Assembly (NCBI RefSeq): GCF_002240035.1
Contig: NZ_CP016397.1
Location: 186,001 to 250,000 of the forward strand
Length of the DNA stretch: 64,000 nucleotides
Direction: 5' to 3'
From: Legionella clemsonensis
GTDB taxonomy: Bacteria > Pseudomonadota > Gammaproteobacteria > Legionellales > Legionellaceae
Of this stretch, positions 9,353 through 18,736 are shown in pieces; within the stretch, counting starts at the first letter, position 1, and every line of letters starts with the position of its first letter. The notes beneath the pieces are model-generated. The model saw nothing but the letters and a program-made list of their open reading frames with translations, was not told the origin of the DNA and searched no databases. The position numbers were made by a program, and so were the translations under genes.

Positions 9353-9358
9353 TATAAT
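9353..9358 (+). promoter_or_regulatory. Probable -10 element before the cold-shock region
   Basis: An exact TATAAT lies 106 bases before the small membrane protein gene. It is followed at 9368-9392 by an A/T hairpin (TTTGTTGTTTT with AAAACAACAAA). A structured leader is usual for cold-shock genes. No good -35 is visible. Confidence 0.4.
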
Positions 9359-9458
9359 CGGTAGCTTTTTGTTGTTTTTTTAAAACAACAAAGCGCAGGT
9401 TAACTTGCTTATTTAGGAAGGTCGTCAAGAAATCCTAATAAAAGCTCCTGGTCTAAAG

Positions 9459-9692
9459 GTGCCTAAAGCGGTGCAATTGAGAATTATTTCGCACACAATT
9501 CTCGCTATTTGCTCAACAGTAGGTTATAATCAAAGCACTTGTGATCATTTTGCTTTCTGGCTGGAAACAGTGTTCTCCGTGAAAATCCCTCCTTTTGTAG
9601 TTCAAAGTAGCGAATTAGCGCGTGGTTTAACTTTATCTGTTTCCTTGTTAGTGGCTGTCACAAGTGTGTGTTTAATTTTATTTGGAAAGTAG
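9459..9692 (+). CDS. Small single-pass membrane protein (77 aa)
   Basis: A GTG start gives 77 residues. The C-terminal 20 ([20 protein letters not shown]) form one clear transmembrane helix; the N-terminal half is mixed. It stops two bases before the cold-shock ATG and holds that gene's ribosome site, which suggests cotranscription. I do not recognise it. The start is uncertain because there is no clear Shine-Dalgarno. Confidence 0.45.
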   Translation: MPKAVQLRIISHTILAICSTVGYNQSTCDHFAFWLETVFSVKIPPFVVQSSELARGLTLSVSLLVAVTSVCLILFGK

Positions 9693-9694
9693 AA

Positions 9695-9910
9695 ATGTCT
9701 GATAAAGAAACAGGCCACGTTAAGTGGTTTAATGATGATAAAGGTTACGGATTCATCAGCCGTGATAATGGTCAAGATGATGTCTTTGTGCATTTTCGTG
9801 CGATCGTTAGCGAGGCAGGCCGCAAAACTCTAAGAGAAGGTCAGCGCGTAGCATTCTCAGTAACCAAGGGCCCTAAAGGTTTGCAAGCGGAAGAGGTAAC
9901 TGCCATTTAA
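9695..9910 (+). CDS. Cold-shock domain protein
   Basis: 71 residues covering one cold-shock domain: [18 protein letters not shown] (RNP1-type KGYGFI) and DVFVHFRAI (RNP2). Proteins of this family bind single-stranded RNA and DNA and melt RNA structure at low temperature. I chose ATG 9695, which follows GGAAAG at 9684-9689, over an upstream in-frame ATG at 9668 lying inside the preceding gene. The Asp-rich N-terminus (MSDKETGHV) is common in the CspD-type branch. Cytoplasmic. Confidence 0.93.
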   Translation: MSDKETGHVKWFNDDKGYGFISRDNGQDDVFVHFRAIVSEAGRKTLREGQRVAFSVTKGPKGLQAEEVTAI

Positions 9911-9988
9911 TCTCTGCTGTTTCTCTGTATCTTCCCTCTTTGTTGTTATGAATTATCTGATATCAAAGAGGGATGATCTTCATAATTT

Positions 9989-11170
9989 ATGAAAAATCCT
10001 GATGTAATCATTATTGGTGCAGGTGCTGCCGGGTTGATGTGTGCAATAGAAGCAGGCAAACGTGGTAGACGAGTATTAGTTATTGATCATGCCAACAAAG
10101 TTGGCAAAAAAATTTTGATGTCAGGAGGTGGACGTTGTAATTTCACCAACTATTCTGTGGAACCGCATCATTATCTTTCAGCAAATCCACATTTTTGCAA
10201 GTCGGCACTCAAACGTTATACCTCGTTCGATTTTATCACTCTCGTCAGAAAACATCGCATTCCTTTTCATGAGAAGTCTCACGGTCAATTGTTTTGTGAC
10301 AATAAGGCCTCTGATATTGTTGGCATGCTGCTGACTTGTTGTTCGGCGGTAAATGTCGCGATTCGTCTTAATACTGTTATTAACCGTATTGATAAAACGG
10401 AGAAAGGTTTTTCATTAGACTTAAATAGTGGAGAACGTATTGCCTCAGCTTCTCTAGTGGTTGCTACGGGGGGATTGTCTATTCCAACCATGGGGGCTTC
10501 TCCTTTTGGCTATCAACTTGCGACACAATTTGGTTTGGCTGTTTTACCAACTCGTGCGGGCTTGGTTCCTTTTACCTTGCAACCAGAAGATAAAGAGCGC
10601 TTAAGTCCTCTTTCTGGTATTTCTCTTCCCTGTCAAGTTAGTTGCAATAACCAACGTTTTACCTTGGACATGCTTTTTACTCATCGCGGCTTAAGTGGAC
10701 CCGCCATGTTACAAATTTCTTCTTATTGGCAACCGGGTGATCCGCTAACTATTGATTTGGATGTTAATAATGACTGGGCACTCTCTTTACCCAAGCGTAA
10801 ACGATTAGGTCCAAAAATTCGATTAAAGCAATGTCTCGAAGAAGCATTGCCCAAAAGAGTCGTCACCACATTTTTTAATGAGGAGGGTTTAGATTCTGAA
10901 TTGCAAACTTTCTCTGACAAGCAGTTGCAAAAAATAGGTGAAAGCTTTAAACAATGGCGTATCAAACCCAATGGAACGGAAGGCTATCGCACCGCTGAGG
11001 TAACTTTAGGGGGAGTTGATACACGCGCTATCTCATCACAAACCATGCAAGTGAAAGAAATCCCTGAGCTCTATTTTATAGGTGAAGTTCTTGATGTGAC
11101 AGGCTGGTTGGGAGGCTATAATTTTCAATGGGCCTGGTCATCGGGCTGGGCTGCAGGTCAGGTAGTGTAA
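9989..11170 (+). CDS. HI0933/YhiN-family FAD-dependent oxidoreductase
   Basis: 393 residues. The N-terminal dinucleotide-binding motif GAGAAGLMCAIEAGKRG (residues 8-24) is followed by the family signature KVGKKILMSGGGRCNFTN. The C-terminal part has TLGGVDT and ELYFIGEVLDVTGWLGGYNFQWAWSSGWAAG, typical of this flavoprotein group. The substrate of the family is not established. Length is normal. It lies 78 bases after the cold-shock gene in the same direction and probably has its own promoter. A weak inverted repeat (11198-11237) follows it. Confidence 0.93.
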   Translation: MKNPDVIIIGAGAAGLMCAIEAGKRGRRVLVIDHANKVGKKILMSGGGRCNFTNYSVEPHHYLSANPHFCKSALKRYTSFDFITLVRKHRIPFHEKSHGQLFCDNKASDIVGMLLTCCSAVNVAIRLNTVINRIDKTEKGFSLDLNSGERIASASLVVATGGLSIPTMGASPFGYQLATQFGLAVLPTRAGLVPFTLQPEDKERLSPLSGISLPCQVSCNNQRFTLDMLFTHRGLSGPAMLQISSYWQPGDPLTIDLDVNNDWALSLPKRKRLGPKIRLKQCLEEALPKRVVTTFFNEEGLDSELQTFSDKQLQKIGESFKQWRIKPNGTEGYRTAEVTLGGVDTRAISSQTMQVKEIPELYFIGEVLDVTGWLGGYNFQWAWSSGWAAGQVV

Positions 11171-11356
11171 TGTCGAGATGACCTGCTTTTCAGCCTGTTC
11201 ATTCAAGAGACAGAAATACCTTAGCCAATTGAATGAATTGATTAAATCCCACAGTTAATAATTGCCTTTCAGAAAAAGCGATAGGTAAATTTACCCATCC
11301 AAACTCTCATCACATTGCATTAATATATGCCAATTTGATTTTTATTTATTATTATC

Positions 11357-14300
11357 ATGAGTGACCTCTTTTATTGGCGAGAAGTTTTTGGTGAAGCGAG
11401 TTTATTATCCACGTTTGAGAGAGAGATAAAACAGCTTCTAGAGGGTGACTATAAGAGTCTTAAGCTGGAAAAACTTCATGGTATTTCCGGCGTTTCCATC
11501 TACAGTATTCGGGTCAATAGAGAGACACGCCTGTTATTTGCGCCGTATAACGAGCGATTGTATTTGCTCGATCCCGTCTACAAGCACGAGTATGCGAAAA
11601 ATCGCTACTTAAGAAATCCTAGCTTATTAAAAACCCTCTTCAGCAAGCTTGATACTTCCATTGACATTCCGTTGGAAAAATTAACACTGGAGGCATGCAG
11701 TCCTGCCGAAAATGAAGCGCTGGAAAAGCAATTGTCCAGCAGCAAAGAAAAAAGTCGCCTGATTGCCCTGGATTACTACAAAGAAAATTTCATTCGCTTA
11801 AGTACACCACAAGAGCAAGCCTTGCAGGCCAAATTGCCTGCATTGGTCTATGGTCCCGCGGGTTCGGGTAAAACTTGTGTGGCTTTTTTGGCGCTGGCTG
11901 ATTACCTCAAGCGTATGAATCAGCAAGAGTCGAGGCCTATTCTCTATGTTAGCCGTTCTGCATTGCTGGTTGCACAGATGAAAGCACAGTGGGAGAGTAA
12001 CGCTGAAGAAAAGCGACGTGATAGTGTTGTCTTTCTGACCTATGAGGAATTATTTAAGAAGCATTGTGCAGAAAAAGGAAAACCTCTGGCAGATATCTCT
12101 TTGTTTAACGATTGGCTCACCAAGACTCTCAAGCAGGCCCAGTTTAAAACATTGGCTGGCTCACTGACTGCGGAAGAAATCTGGCGTGAGTTTAGAATTC
12201 GTTCAGGTTACACGCCAGAGGACTACATCCAATTAGGCACACGCCAAAGCAGTGTCAATGAAGAACAACGCCAGTTGATTTGCCAACTCTACACTACATT
12301 TCTCGCGGCTTATCTCACCAGCGAGCTTACTCCCATTGCCACCGCCAAGTCTTACCCCATGGTGCTGGTGGATGAAGCACAAGACCTTTCTTTCGCGCAA
12401 CTGTATAGTCTTTATCAATTGGCTGACGAGAACAATATCGCTTATTTTTTAGGTGACCACCAGATTCTCTTCGATGGCAAATCCCGACTACCCTTTCTGC
12501 GCCAGTTATTTCATAAAGCACAACAGCCGTTTAGCGAATATCAATTAGCAGCAAGCTACCGTTGCTCCAGGCTCGTTGTGAAGGTCACCAATGCACTCAT
12601 TCAACTCAAATATCAGGCCACCGGTGGTGCTGCTGATAAAGTCGAGCTGGGACAGATTACCTCGGCCAAAGAAGACAACGACCGTGGAGAACTCCTTTGG
12701 CTTGATACTAACAGCGAGGAATTAAAGGCACTGCAACAGGAAGCGCTCAGCAATGCCAGATTTGCCGTGGTTGCTTTCCCTGAGTTTATTAAGGAAGCAA
12801 GAGAAACCTTTAAAACGCCTTTAGTCTTCACCCCTGAGCAAATCAAAGGGTTGGAATATGACACCATCCTTTTCTGGCGTCCCCTCGATGGTAAAGACAG
12901 CGCTGCTGCTTGTGCCAAACTGAAAGAGAAGAAAGGCACGGTCAATACCACAAGTCATCTCCCTAAAGCAGGGGAAGGGGATGACTCTTGCCTTCCTTAT
13001 TTTAACGGCTTCATTACCGGCGTTACGCGTGCTGAGCGAAGAGTTGTCTTCGCTCAAAACAAGACACATCGTAACGAGCCGCTGTACCATGCCTTAAATC
13101 CTGCGTTTATCAATGAAAATCAACAAGCTACACCACCCCAAAATACCCCCATACCCCAATCAACCACCCAAGACTGGGAAAACGAGGCGCGAAAATTAGT
13201 ACTGCAGGGCAATGAAACCCAGGCTTGCAATATCTTTCAGAACAAACTCGGTCGTACGCAAGAAGAGTTTAGAGCATTTCAAAAAACGACCATGCCATTT
13301 TTAAATCTGAAACCTGCAGAGGTGATAGAAAAGAAACCAGTTTTTAAGGAACAGGCTAAGGCGCCCAAGAAGAAAGAGGAAAGAAAGATTTCAAAGGCTC
13401 AACCCCCTAAAACCACGAGTACAACACTACCATACTCCCCGTTGATAGCAAAGCCAACTGATGCATCTGAAAAAGCACGGCAGGAATTAATGGCAGATTT
13501 CTCAGAAAAGCGATTAAGTATTGTGCTATCAATTTTTCCTATAGAAACTCTGCTACTTCAGACCTCAGCAACGAACGAGATTCCGTTGTTATACTTTATT
13601 CTGAGTGACATGAACCATGCAAAACTGTTTATTAAAGTCATTGTAAATACTTATGCAATTTTAAAAAAACTCACTCCACCTGTTAGAAGGTTAATTATCG
13701 GTATTTGCACCCAACCACATATGGTATTAAGCAAAGAACTTCGGGGACTTTTTAATAAATTAAATACAGTTCTTGAGAAGCTGGTTCCGCAGATGAAGAC
13801 TATAGCCGAGACGCCATCCTTGGCTCATGTCGCAGTACTTGCTGACAGTATTGACCATCTTGTTCTTTTGTATCAATTAGGAGCAGATTTTAATATTGCG
13901 CATGGAGAAGGTCAAACTCCCCTCAGTATGGCTGTTCATTGTGAGAGGGACGAAGCAATGATTAACTTGCTTTTAAAATATGGCGCTGACCCTAATAAGC
14001 TAGCCGATGGTGAGACTTCGCTTCACTCTGCTACAATGAGTGGTTCTTACGAGACAGTAAAGATGCTTCTCAAATATAAAGCTGATCCTAATAAAATCAA
14101 TGCTAAGGGACATGCTGCTCTTCATTTGGCGCTGGCTGCAAATCGTATTAAGATTGCTGAGGAACTTCTTGAAAATGGCGCTGATCCCAATCAAAAAGCC
14201 ACCAATGGACTAACTCCTGCCTTTGTCGCCACCAATCAAGGTTGTATCGAAATCATCAAGAAGCTTCATCAAAAGGGCGCAAATCTGAATGAAACTGTTA

Positions 14301-14773
14301 AAAATGCCAACTGCGCCTATCTCGCTATTCTAAAGGGCCATCTAGAGATGATTAAAATCTTACACTCACTGGGAGTGGCCTTAGATTATAAGCTTGTTGA
14401 TGCTTCTACCCCAGCCCATTTTGCAGTGAGCAAAGGGAATATTGAGGTTATTCAATGGCTGTTAAACCATATTAATTTTAGAATTCCGTGGACAGTGAGT
14501 AAGGACAATTTAATACAATTCTTACAAGCGTCTATGGAAGAAGCTCCTCTTCTGCAAGAAGCTATTTTAGCAAAGATCAATGAGTTTATAGAGCGTCAAG
14601 GAGCGCGGGAAGAGGCCATTACTATTTTACCGATAGACATTGCTGAAATTATGGGTCGTCAAGATATTATTACTCTTATAAAAAACAATGAAGAGCGACA
14701 TCAGCCTTATGCTTTCTTCTCTCGCAAGGATTCTTATGCAGTGGAGTCCATTGCCTCACAGTTAGCGCCCTAG
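11357..14773 (+). CDS. RelE-like / SF1 helicase / ankyrin-repeat fusion protein, candidate effector
   Basis: 1138 residues. Residues 1-90 resemble a RelE/ParE-type fold (GVSIYSIRVNRETRLLF, then LDPVYKHEYAKNRYL). Residues about 145-580 are a UvrD/Rep-like superfamily 1 helicase core: Walker A GPAGSGKT (166-173), DEAQD motif II (339-343), GDHQILFD motif III (366-373), YRCS motif IV (401-404), KGLEYD motif V (497-502) and TRAERRVVFA motif VI (557-566). A Lys/Pro/Gln-rich linker follows (590-700). Residues about 815-1045 hold six or so ankyrin repeats (GADPN-type turns at 876, 908, 941). No signal peptide. Ankyrins suggest a eukaryotic protein partner. Export by Dot/Icm is plausible but unproven. 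A housekeeping RNA/DNA helicase role is the alternative. Confidence 0.8.
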   Translation: MSDLFYWREVFGEASLLSTFEREIKQLLEGDYKSLKLEKLHGISGVSIYSIRVNRETRLLFAPYNERLYLLDPVYKHEYAKNRYLRNPSLLKTLFSKLDTSIDIPLEKLTLEACSPAENEALEKQLSSSKEKSRLIALDYYKENFIRLSTPQEQALQAKLPALVYGPAGSGKTCVAFLALADYLKRMNQQESRPILYVSRSALLVAQMKAQWESNAEEKRRDSVVFLTYEELFKKHCAEKGKPLADISLFNDWLTKTLKQAQFKTLAGSLTAEEIWREFRIRSGYTPEDYIQLGTRQSSVNEEQRQLICQLYTTFLAAYLTSELTPIATAKSYPMVLVDEAQDLSFAQLYSLYQLADENNIAYFLGDHQILFDGKSRLPFLRQLFHKAQQPFSEYQLAASYRCSRLVVKVTNALIQLKYQATGGAADKVELGQITSAKEDNDRGELLWLDTNSEELKALQQEALSNARFAVVAFPEFIKEARETFKTPLVFTPEQIKGLEYDTILFWRPLDGKDSAAACAKLKEKKGTVNTTSHLPKAGEGDDSCLPYFNGFITGVTRAERRVVFAQNKTHRNEPLYHALNPAFINENQQATPPQNTPIPQSTTQDWENEARKLVLQGNETQACNIFQNKLGRTQEEFRAFQKTTMPFLNLKPAEVIEKKPVFKEQAKAPKKKEERKISKAQPPKTTSTTLPYSPLIAKPTDASEKARQELMADFSEKRLSIVLSIFPIETLLLQTSATNEIPLLYFILSDMNHAKLFIKVIVNTYAILKKLTPPVRRLIIGICTQPHMVLSKELRGLFNKLNTVLEKLVPQMKTIAETPSLAHVAVLADSIDHLVLLYQLGADFNIAHGEGQTPLSMAVHCERDEAMINLLLKYGADPNKLADGETSLHSATMSGSYETVKMLLKYKADPNKINAKGHAALHLALAANRIKIAEELLENGADPNQKATNGLTPAFVATNQGCIEIIKKLHQKGANLNETVKNANCAYLAILKGHLEMIKILHSLGVALDYKLVDASTPAHFAVSKGNIEVIQWLLNHINFRIPWTVSKDNLIQFLQASMEEAPLLQEAILAKINEFIERQGAREEAITILPIDIAEIMGRQDIITLIKNNEERHQPYAFFSRKDSYAVESIASQLAP

Positions 14774-14932
14774 ATTGATGAATTTGATTTTTAAATATGC
14801 TTTCAGTAAGGAGCAGTGAGGTTTCGTTGACTCAGTGATAATGAATATAATAATTACTCTATTCTAGCTGGACATAGTTAAGATAAAATCTGCAGCGCAA
14901 TAATTAGAAACTTATCAAATTGGAAGATAACT

Positions 14933-16483
14933 ATGTCTACTAGTACAGATGAAATATTAAAATTATTAAGTGCTGCCAGGTTTTTTAATAGTCCTAGACA
15001 AACAAGTGTGGTCTTTTCTAATGGTTCGTCTATAACAATAAACGAAACTCATTCTACTAACCTACTAGAAATCAATGGGCATCAATATTCTTTAGATGAT
15101 CCTAACGCTGTAGCTAATATGCCCCAGTCAACGCGTGAGACTTTTTGGAGCATTTGTTCTGATAAAGCCAAAGACTCTGAGTTATACCGCACCTATGCGC
15201 GTGCAATCTTATTAAAAGATAACATCGCTTTAGATAGATTTGATTCAGAAAAAGTAAAATTAGCTATTTTAAATAATGCTGCTGATTTTGCTAAATTAAT
15301 AGCTTCTTGCAAGCAATATGGACACCCGGATGCTTTGCAAGACTTGCAAACCTGGGATGAAAATCAGTTTGAAATGCTTGTAAAAAAAGCAAATAATATT
15401 AAGGAATTAGTAAAAATTCTTAAGCAATTAGGATATAAAGCGCCACTCACTACTTTAAAAAATATAGAGCCAACTTATTTAAACATTTTATTGGAAAATG
15501 CTTACAATGCAGGTGAATGTTTAAAAGGATTAATAAAAATGGGTTATCAAGATGCCCTGGCATTACTACTTTCCTTGGAGACGCCTAAATTGATTAATCT
15601 TTTTAATAATCATTATAACTCTCTAGAAGTTATTAAAGGCTTTGCAAAATTAGGTTATCAACACGCATTTAAAAAGTTAATAGCGCTTCCGTCTGAGCAG
15701 AACAATCTACTTATAAATAACTATTATAATTGTTTTGAAACAATGAAGTCTTTGTTAAAGTTGGGTTATCAAGATCCATGTACAACATTTTTTTCTATAG
15801 ACTCACAAAACCGCCAACAAATAATAGATAATCACTATAATTCTTTTGAACTTATTAATTTCTTCCAGAAAATAAATTACTCAAACCCATTACAAACTTT
15901 TTTAGATTTAGATCCTGCTACTCGTCATTTATACCTTAATAATACTTATGCTGCTAAAGAAATTATGTGGGCTTTATATAGACAAGGTAAGAATGATCCT
16001 CTTTCTTATTTAAAGAAATTAGGGAATGATGCGTTTATCACCATGGCGAATTCTCAATACGAATACGTATCTAGGATTAAGCGTGGCGTAAACTTAGAAC
16101 TCGAATTTTTACCAGCTGTTTTAGTCAATAATGAATTTAGCCCCGCACTAAAAGCTTTCATTAAAATGTTAGATAAGCAGGAATCGAATACTTCCCTATT
16201 AGAAGCGCTTAATATTGATAATAAACATTTAGAACCATTTAGAGATTCCTATAATCAGAAGGTTGTTAACAAGCCGGTTAGGTTAGATGGAGATTTATTT
16301 GATTTAGATACCTTAACTAACTTGAAGGCAAGTAAAGAAGGTTATAGAGTTAATCCTTTAACACAAGAAAAATTCTTATTAAGTGATTTACAACCTGCTA
16401 AGGATGTTCAAAGAAGATTAAGCGAAATAATTGAAAATGCTCAGGTAGAGCAAGCAAGAAAACAAAACCCAATTTCCCTTTAG
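14933..16483 (+). CDS. Tandem-repeat protein with C-terminal U-box-like domain, candidate effector
   Basis: 516 residues. Residues about 123-383 form roughly seven helical repeats of 37 residues; the best copies (200-348) read LxKLGYQDAxxxLLxL...LINNHYNSxExxK. Residues about 447-500 fit a U-box: KPVRLDGDLFDLDTL, then NPLTQEKFLLSDLQPAKDVQRRLSEII. This compares with the U-box pattern PV-x-GHTYDRxTL...PLTxxxLxxxDLxPNxxLxxxI. A U-box recruits ubiquitin-charged E2 enzymes, and bacteria lack ubiquitin, so action in a host cell is inferred. The repeats would bind the target. The gene follows the ankyrin protein by 159 bases in the same direction. The repeat family is not one I recognise. Confidence 0.7.
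   Translation: MSTSTDEILKLLSAARFFNSPRQTSVVFSNGSSITINETHSTNLLEINGHQYSLDDPNAVANMPQSTRETFWSICSDKAKDSELYRTYARAILLKDNIALDRFDSEKVKLAILNNAADFAKLIASCKQYGHPDALQDLQTWDENQFEMLVKKANNIKELVKILKQLGYKAPLTTLKNIEPTYLNILLENAYNAGECLKGLIKMGYQDALALLLSLETPKLINLFNNHYNSLEVIKGFAKLGYQHAFKKLIALPSEQNNLLINNYYNCFETMKSLLKLGYQDPCTTFFSIDSQNRQQIIDNHYNSFELINFFQKINYSNPLQTFLDLDPATRHLYLNNTYAAKEIMWALYRQGKNDPLSYLKKLGNDAFITMANSQYEYVSRIKRGVNLELEFLPAVLVNNEFSPALKAFIKMLDKQESNTSLLEALNIDNKHLEPFRDSYNQKVVNKPVRLDGDLFDLDTLTNLKASKEGYRVNPLTQEKFLLSDLQPAKDVQRRLSEIIENAQVEQARKQNPISL
15299..16081 (+). repeat. Tandem 111-bp-period coding repeats
   Basis: Seven in-frame units of about 37 codons inside the preceding gene. The units diverge in sequence but keep the GYQDA and NHYNS landmarks, so they are old at the protein level and the DNA is not a near-identical satellite. 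Confidence 0.65.
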
Positions 16484-16520
16484 TAACTAAATATAATTGA
16501 ATTTAATGTTGTTTTTGCAT

Positions 16521-16543
16521 GAGCTTCTTATCAAAAGAAGCTC
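16521..16543 (+). terminator. Hairpin after the U-box-like gene
   Basis: GAGCTTCTT and AAGAAGCTC form a perfect 9-bp stem with a 5-base loop, 37 bases after the stop codon. The downstream T run is weak, so factor-independent termination is only likely. Between here and 16745 I see no gene, but TATAAT at 16709-16714 probably serves the RNase gene. Confidence 0.5.
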
Positions 16544-16745
16544 TAAAATTCTTAGGCTTACTTATTTACTATTTGAATTTTTTTTAGGTCCTGAAACCAA
16601 GTGCAACTTTCATATCTTGATAAGTTTGAGCATAAGCAGTGATTTAATTTTAATACAAGATCGTGTAGATGCCAGACATAAAAGCGCGCATTTTGCCTCA
16701 CTTAGGCGTATAATCATGTCCAGCTTATCGTTGCTGGGATGCTGA

Positions 16746-17717
16746 ATGATAAAATTATTAAATGTGTTAGCGATTATTTTTCCGCTGATTGCCTTTTCTT
16801 CTGTAAGTGTTAATGGGAATTTTGCGGCTACTAAATATTGCCCGGCTTACCTCTCTAAGAATAAAAAAAATAACCCTGATAATTTAATGGTAATTCCTTC
16901 ACAAAATTACCCTATCCGTGAAATTAATCGTCCGGTAAACCCAGACTGGTTGCGCATTGAATTGTCAAATGCGGCACATTCTTTACGTTGGGTAAGTACT
17001 GAATGTGGTACTTACTACGTTGATGCGAATGGCAAAACTTCCTGTGAGCAAAGTCCTGGACTTGCCGATTCTTACGTATTGGCATTGAGCTGGCAGCCTG
17101 GATTCTGTCAAACTTATGGTTATGAAGCCGGAAAGCCGGAATGTTTCAAATTGCCTGCTGACTCTTATCAAGCCACTCATTTAGTATTGCACGGCTTATG
17201 GCCTAATCAGCAAATTTGCGGTGAGAGCTATGGATTTTGTGGTGTAGAAGCAAAAAAACATCACTGTGATTACCCGGCAATTAGTTTAAGCAAAGAGGTA
17301 TCACAGGATTTACAACAATTTATGCCCAGCTATGCTGCTGGTAGTTGCCTTGAGCGGCATGAGTGGAATAAGCATGGAAGTTGTCAAGTTCTTTCCAGTG
17401 ATGCCTATTTTGCACTGGCCATACGCTTAAACCGAGAGGCTAATCAAACTTCTCTCGGGCAATTTCTTCATGAGCATGTTGGGGAAACAGTCAAGAGAGA
17501 GCAACTACGGACCATGGTTCGTGAGTCGTTTGGAGAAAATGCTGCGTATAAAATTTTTTTGGGATGTAAAAATGGCATACTCGTCGATATTTTTATTCAA
17601 TTACCTGCTCTAATCCCGCAAACTGACTCTTTACAAACACTGGTCAATAAAGCACCTGATTTTGAACGCGCCGAGGGTTGTCCGGGAAACCTAATGATTT
17701 CGGATTTTAACATTTAG
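16746..17717 (+). CDS. srnA: Secreted ribonuclease T2 (SrnA-like)
   Basis: 323 residues with an N-terminal signal peptide (hydrophobic residues 4-22). Both RNase T2 active-site motifs are present: HLVLHGLWPN (145-154, His149) and ERHEWNKHGSC (203-213, His205 and His210). Multiple Cys pairs (for example Cys121, Cys133, Cys158, Cys165, Cys174) suit a disulfide-bonded exported enzyme. It cleaves RNA through 2',3'-cyclic phosphate intermediates. L. pneumophila SrnA is a known type II secretion substrate of this family; assignment as its orthologue is by family and genus. An N-terminal region of about 100 residues before the core is longer than in minimal T2 enzymes. Confidence 0.88.
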   Translation: MIKLLNVLAIIFPLIAFSSVSVNGNFAATKYCPAYLSKNKKNNPDNLMVIPSQNYPIREINRPVNPDWLRIELSNAAHSLRWVSTECGTYYVDANGKTSCEQSPGLADSYVLALSWQPGFCQTYGYEAGKPECFKLPADSYQATHLVLHGLWPNQQICGESYGFCGVEAKKHHCDYPAISLSKEVSQDLQQFMPSYAAGSCLERHEWNKHGSCQVLSSDAYFALAIRLNREANQTSLGQFLHEHVGETVKREQLRTMVRESFGENAAYKIFLGCKNGILVDIFIQLPALIPQTDSLQTLVNKAPDFERAEGCPGNLMISDFNI

Positions 17718-17789
17718 TCGGATAATAATCTTGCGCATTAGAACAACTTCCTCTAATGTAGGGAAATTCAGAGAAGGCAAAGGTTTGGC

Positions 17790-18725
17790 ATGTTGAGGCG
17801 GCTTTTCTTATTGATTTTCATCAGCTTATTGGGCATAAGTTGCACCAAGTCTGTAACTATTATTCCGCCACCGGCTAAAAAAGTTTTGCAGCATCGTCAA
17901 TTACCAGCCTTTAATCAGGTAACTGTTGAAGGAAATGTCAACGTAAGCCTTCATACGGGTTATGCGCATCCTAAGCTCATTCTTCATGGTGATCCAACGG
18001 ATTTATTACAAGTAAAAACAGTAGTGACTGGTAGTAGCCTGTTGATTTCAGTTGGAAAGGGTTATCCTCGCTGCGGGCCGATTACGGCAGAAATACGTGG
18101 ACGTTATTTAAATGCGTTTAATTACCGTGGAGCAGGTACTATCACAGGTAATAATCTGCGTTCAGGGTTATTGGATTTGTCCATTGACAATCCAGGCCGT
18201 ACCACCCTGGGTGGAAAAATTTTCTTAAGAAAATTAACTGTAAGTGGCGGTGGCTATACTCAAATTAGTGGGATTTCCAGTCAAAATTTGCAATTAGCCA
18301 TCGCAGACAAAAGCAGAGTACAATTATCGGGTATGGTAAATATCACCCGGCTTAATTTAGACAGTGATGCTTGGTTAGCGTTGTATTGGGTAAAAAGTAA
18401 TGCTTTGATTGTACGTGCAAGAGGCCACTCTTTTGTACAACTCAGCGGTGTTGTCGGTAAACTCGATGTAGAATTGTGGGAGCAAGCGCAGTTTAAGGGA
18501 CGCTATTTGCGTGCAGGTCGTGCTTTCGTTAAAACTCATGATAAAGCCATCGCCGAACTATCCGCTGTCAGGAGACAACATACTCTTGCTACGGATGCTA
18601 GCGATATTTATTTTTATAATATACCGACCATGAGAACGGATTTCATGGCCTTCAATGGTGCTGTGCTTGATATGCGCGATTGGGATTTATACGATATGCA
18701 GGAATATGATCGCTACAATAAGTAA
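17790..18725 (+). CDS. GIN-domain (DUF2807) lipoprotein
   Basis: 311 residues. The lipobox LGISC (residues 14-18) follows a short hydrophobic signal, so it is a predicted lipoprotein. The body has the repeated beta-strand pattern of the DUF2807/GIN family: FNQVTVEGNVNVSLHTG, then many short G-x-L/V-x-V-S-G turns, as in a right-handed beta-helix. Family function is unknown; some members are called putative adhesins without proof. It follows the RNase gene by 72 bases and may be cotranscribed. The C-terminal tail is acidic and Tyr-rich (DWDLYDMQEYDRYNK). Confidence 0.82.
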   Translation: MLRRLFLLIFISLLGISCTKSVTIIPPPAKKVLQHRQLPAFNQVTVEGNVNVSLHTGYAHPKLILHGDPTDLLQVKTVVTGSSLLISVGKGYPRCGPITAEIRGRYLNAFNYRGAGTITGNNLRSGLLDLSIDNPGRTTLGGKIFLRKLTVSGGGYTQISGISSQNLQLAIADKSRVQLSGMVNITRLNLDSDAWLALYWVKSNALIVRARGHSFVQLSGVVGKLDVELWEQAQFKGRYLRAGRAFVKTHDKAIAELSAVRRQHTLATDASDIYFYNIPTMRTDFMAFNGAVLDMRDWDLYDMQEYDRYNK

Positions 18726-18736
18726 TGCTGTTACAA

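Noticed and set aside
16497..16745. Open frame of 82 codons before the RNase gene
   Set aside because: TTG start, no ribosome site, and it runs through a terminator-like hairpin and a TATAAT element.
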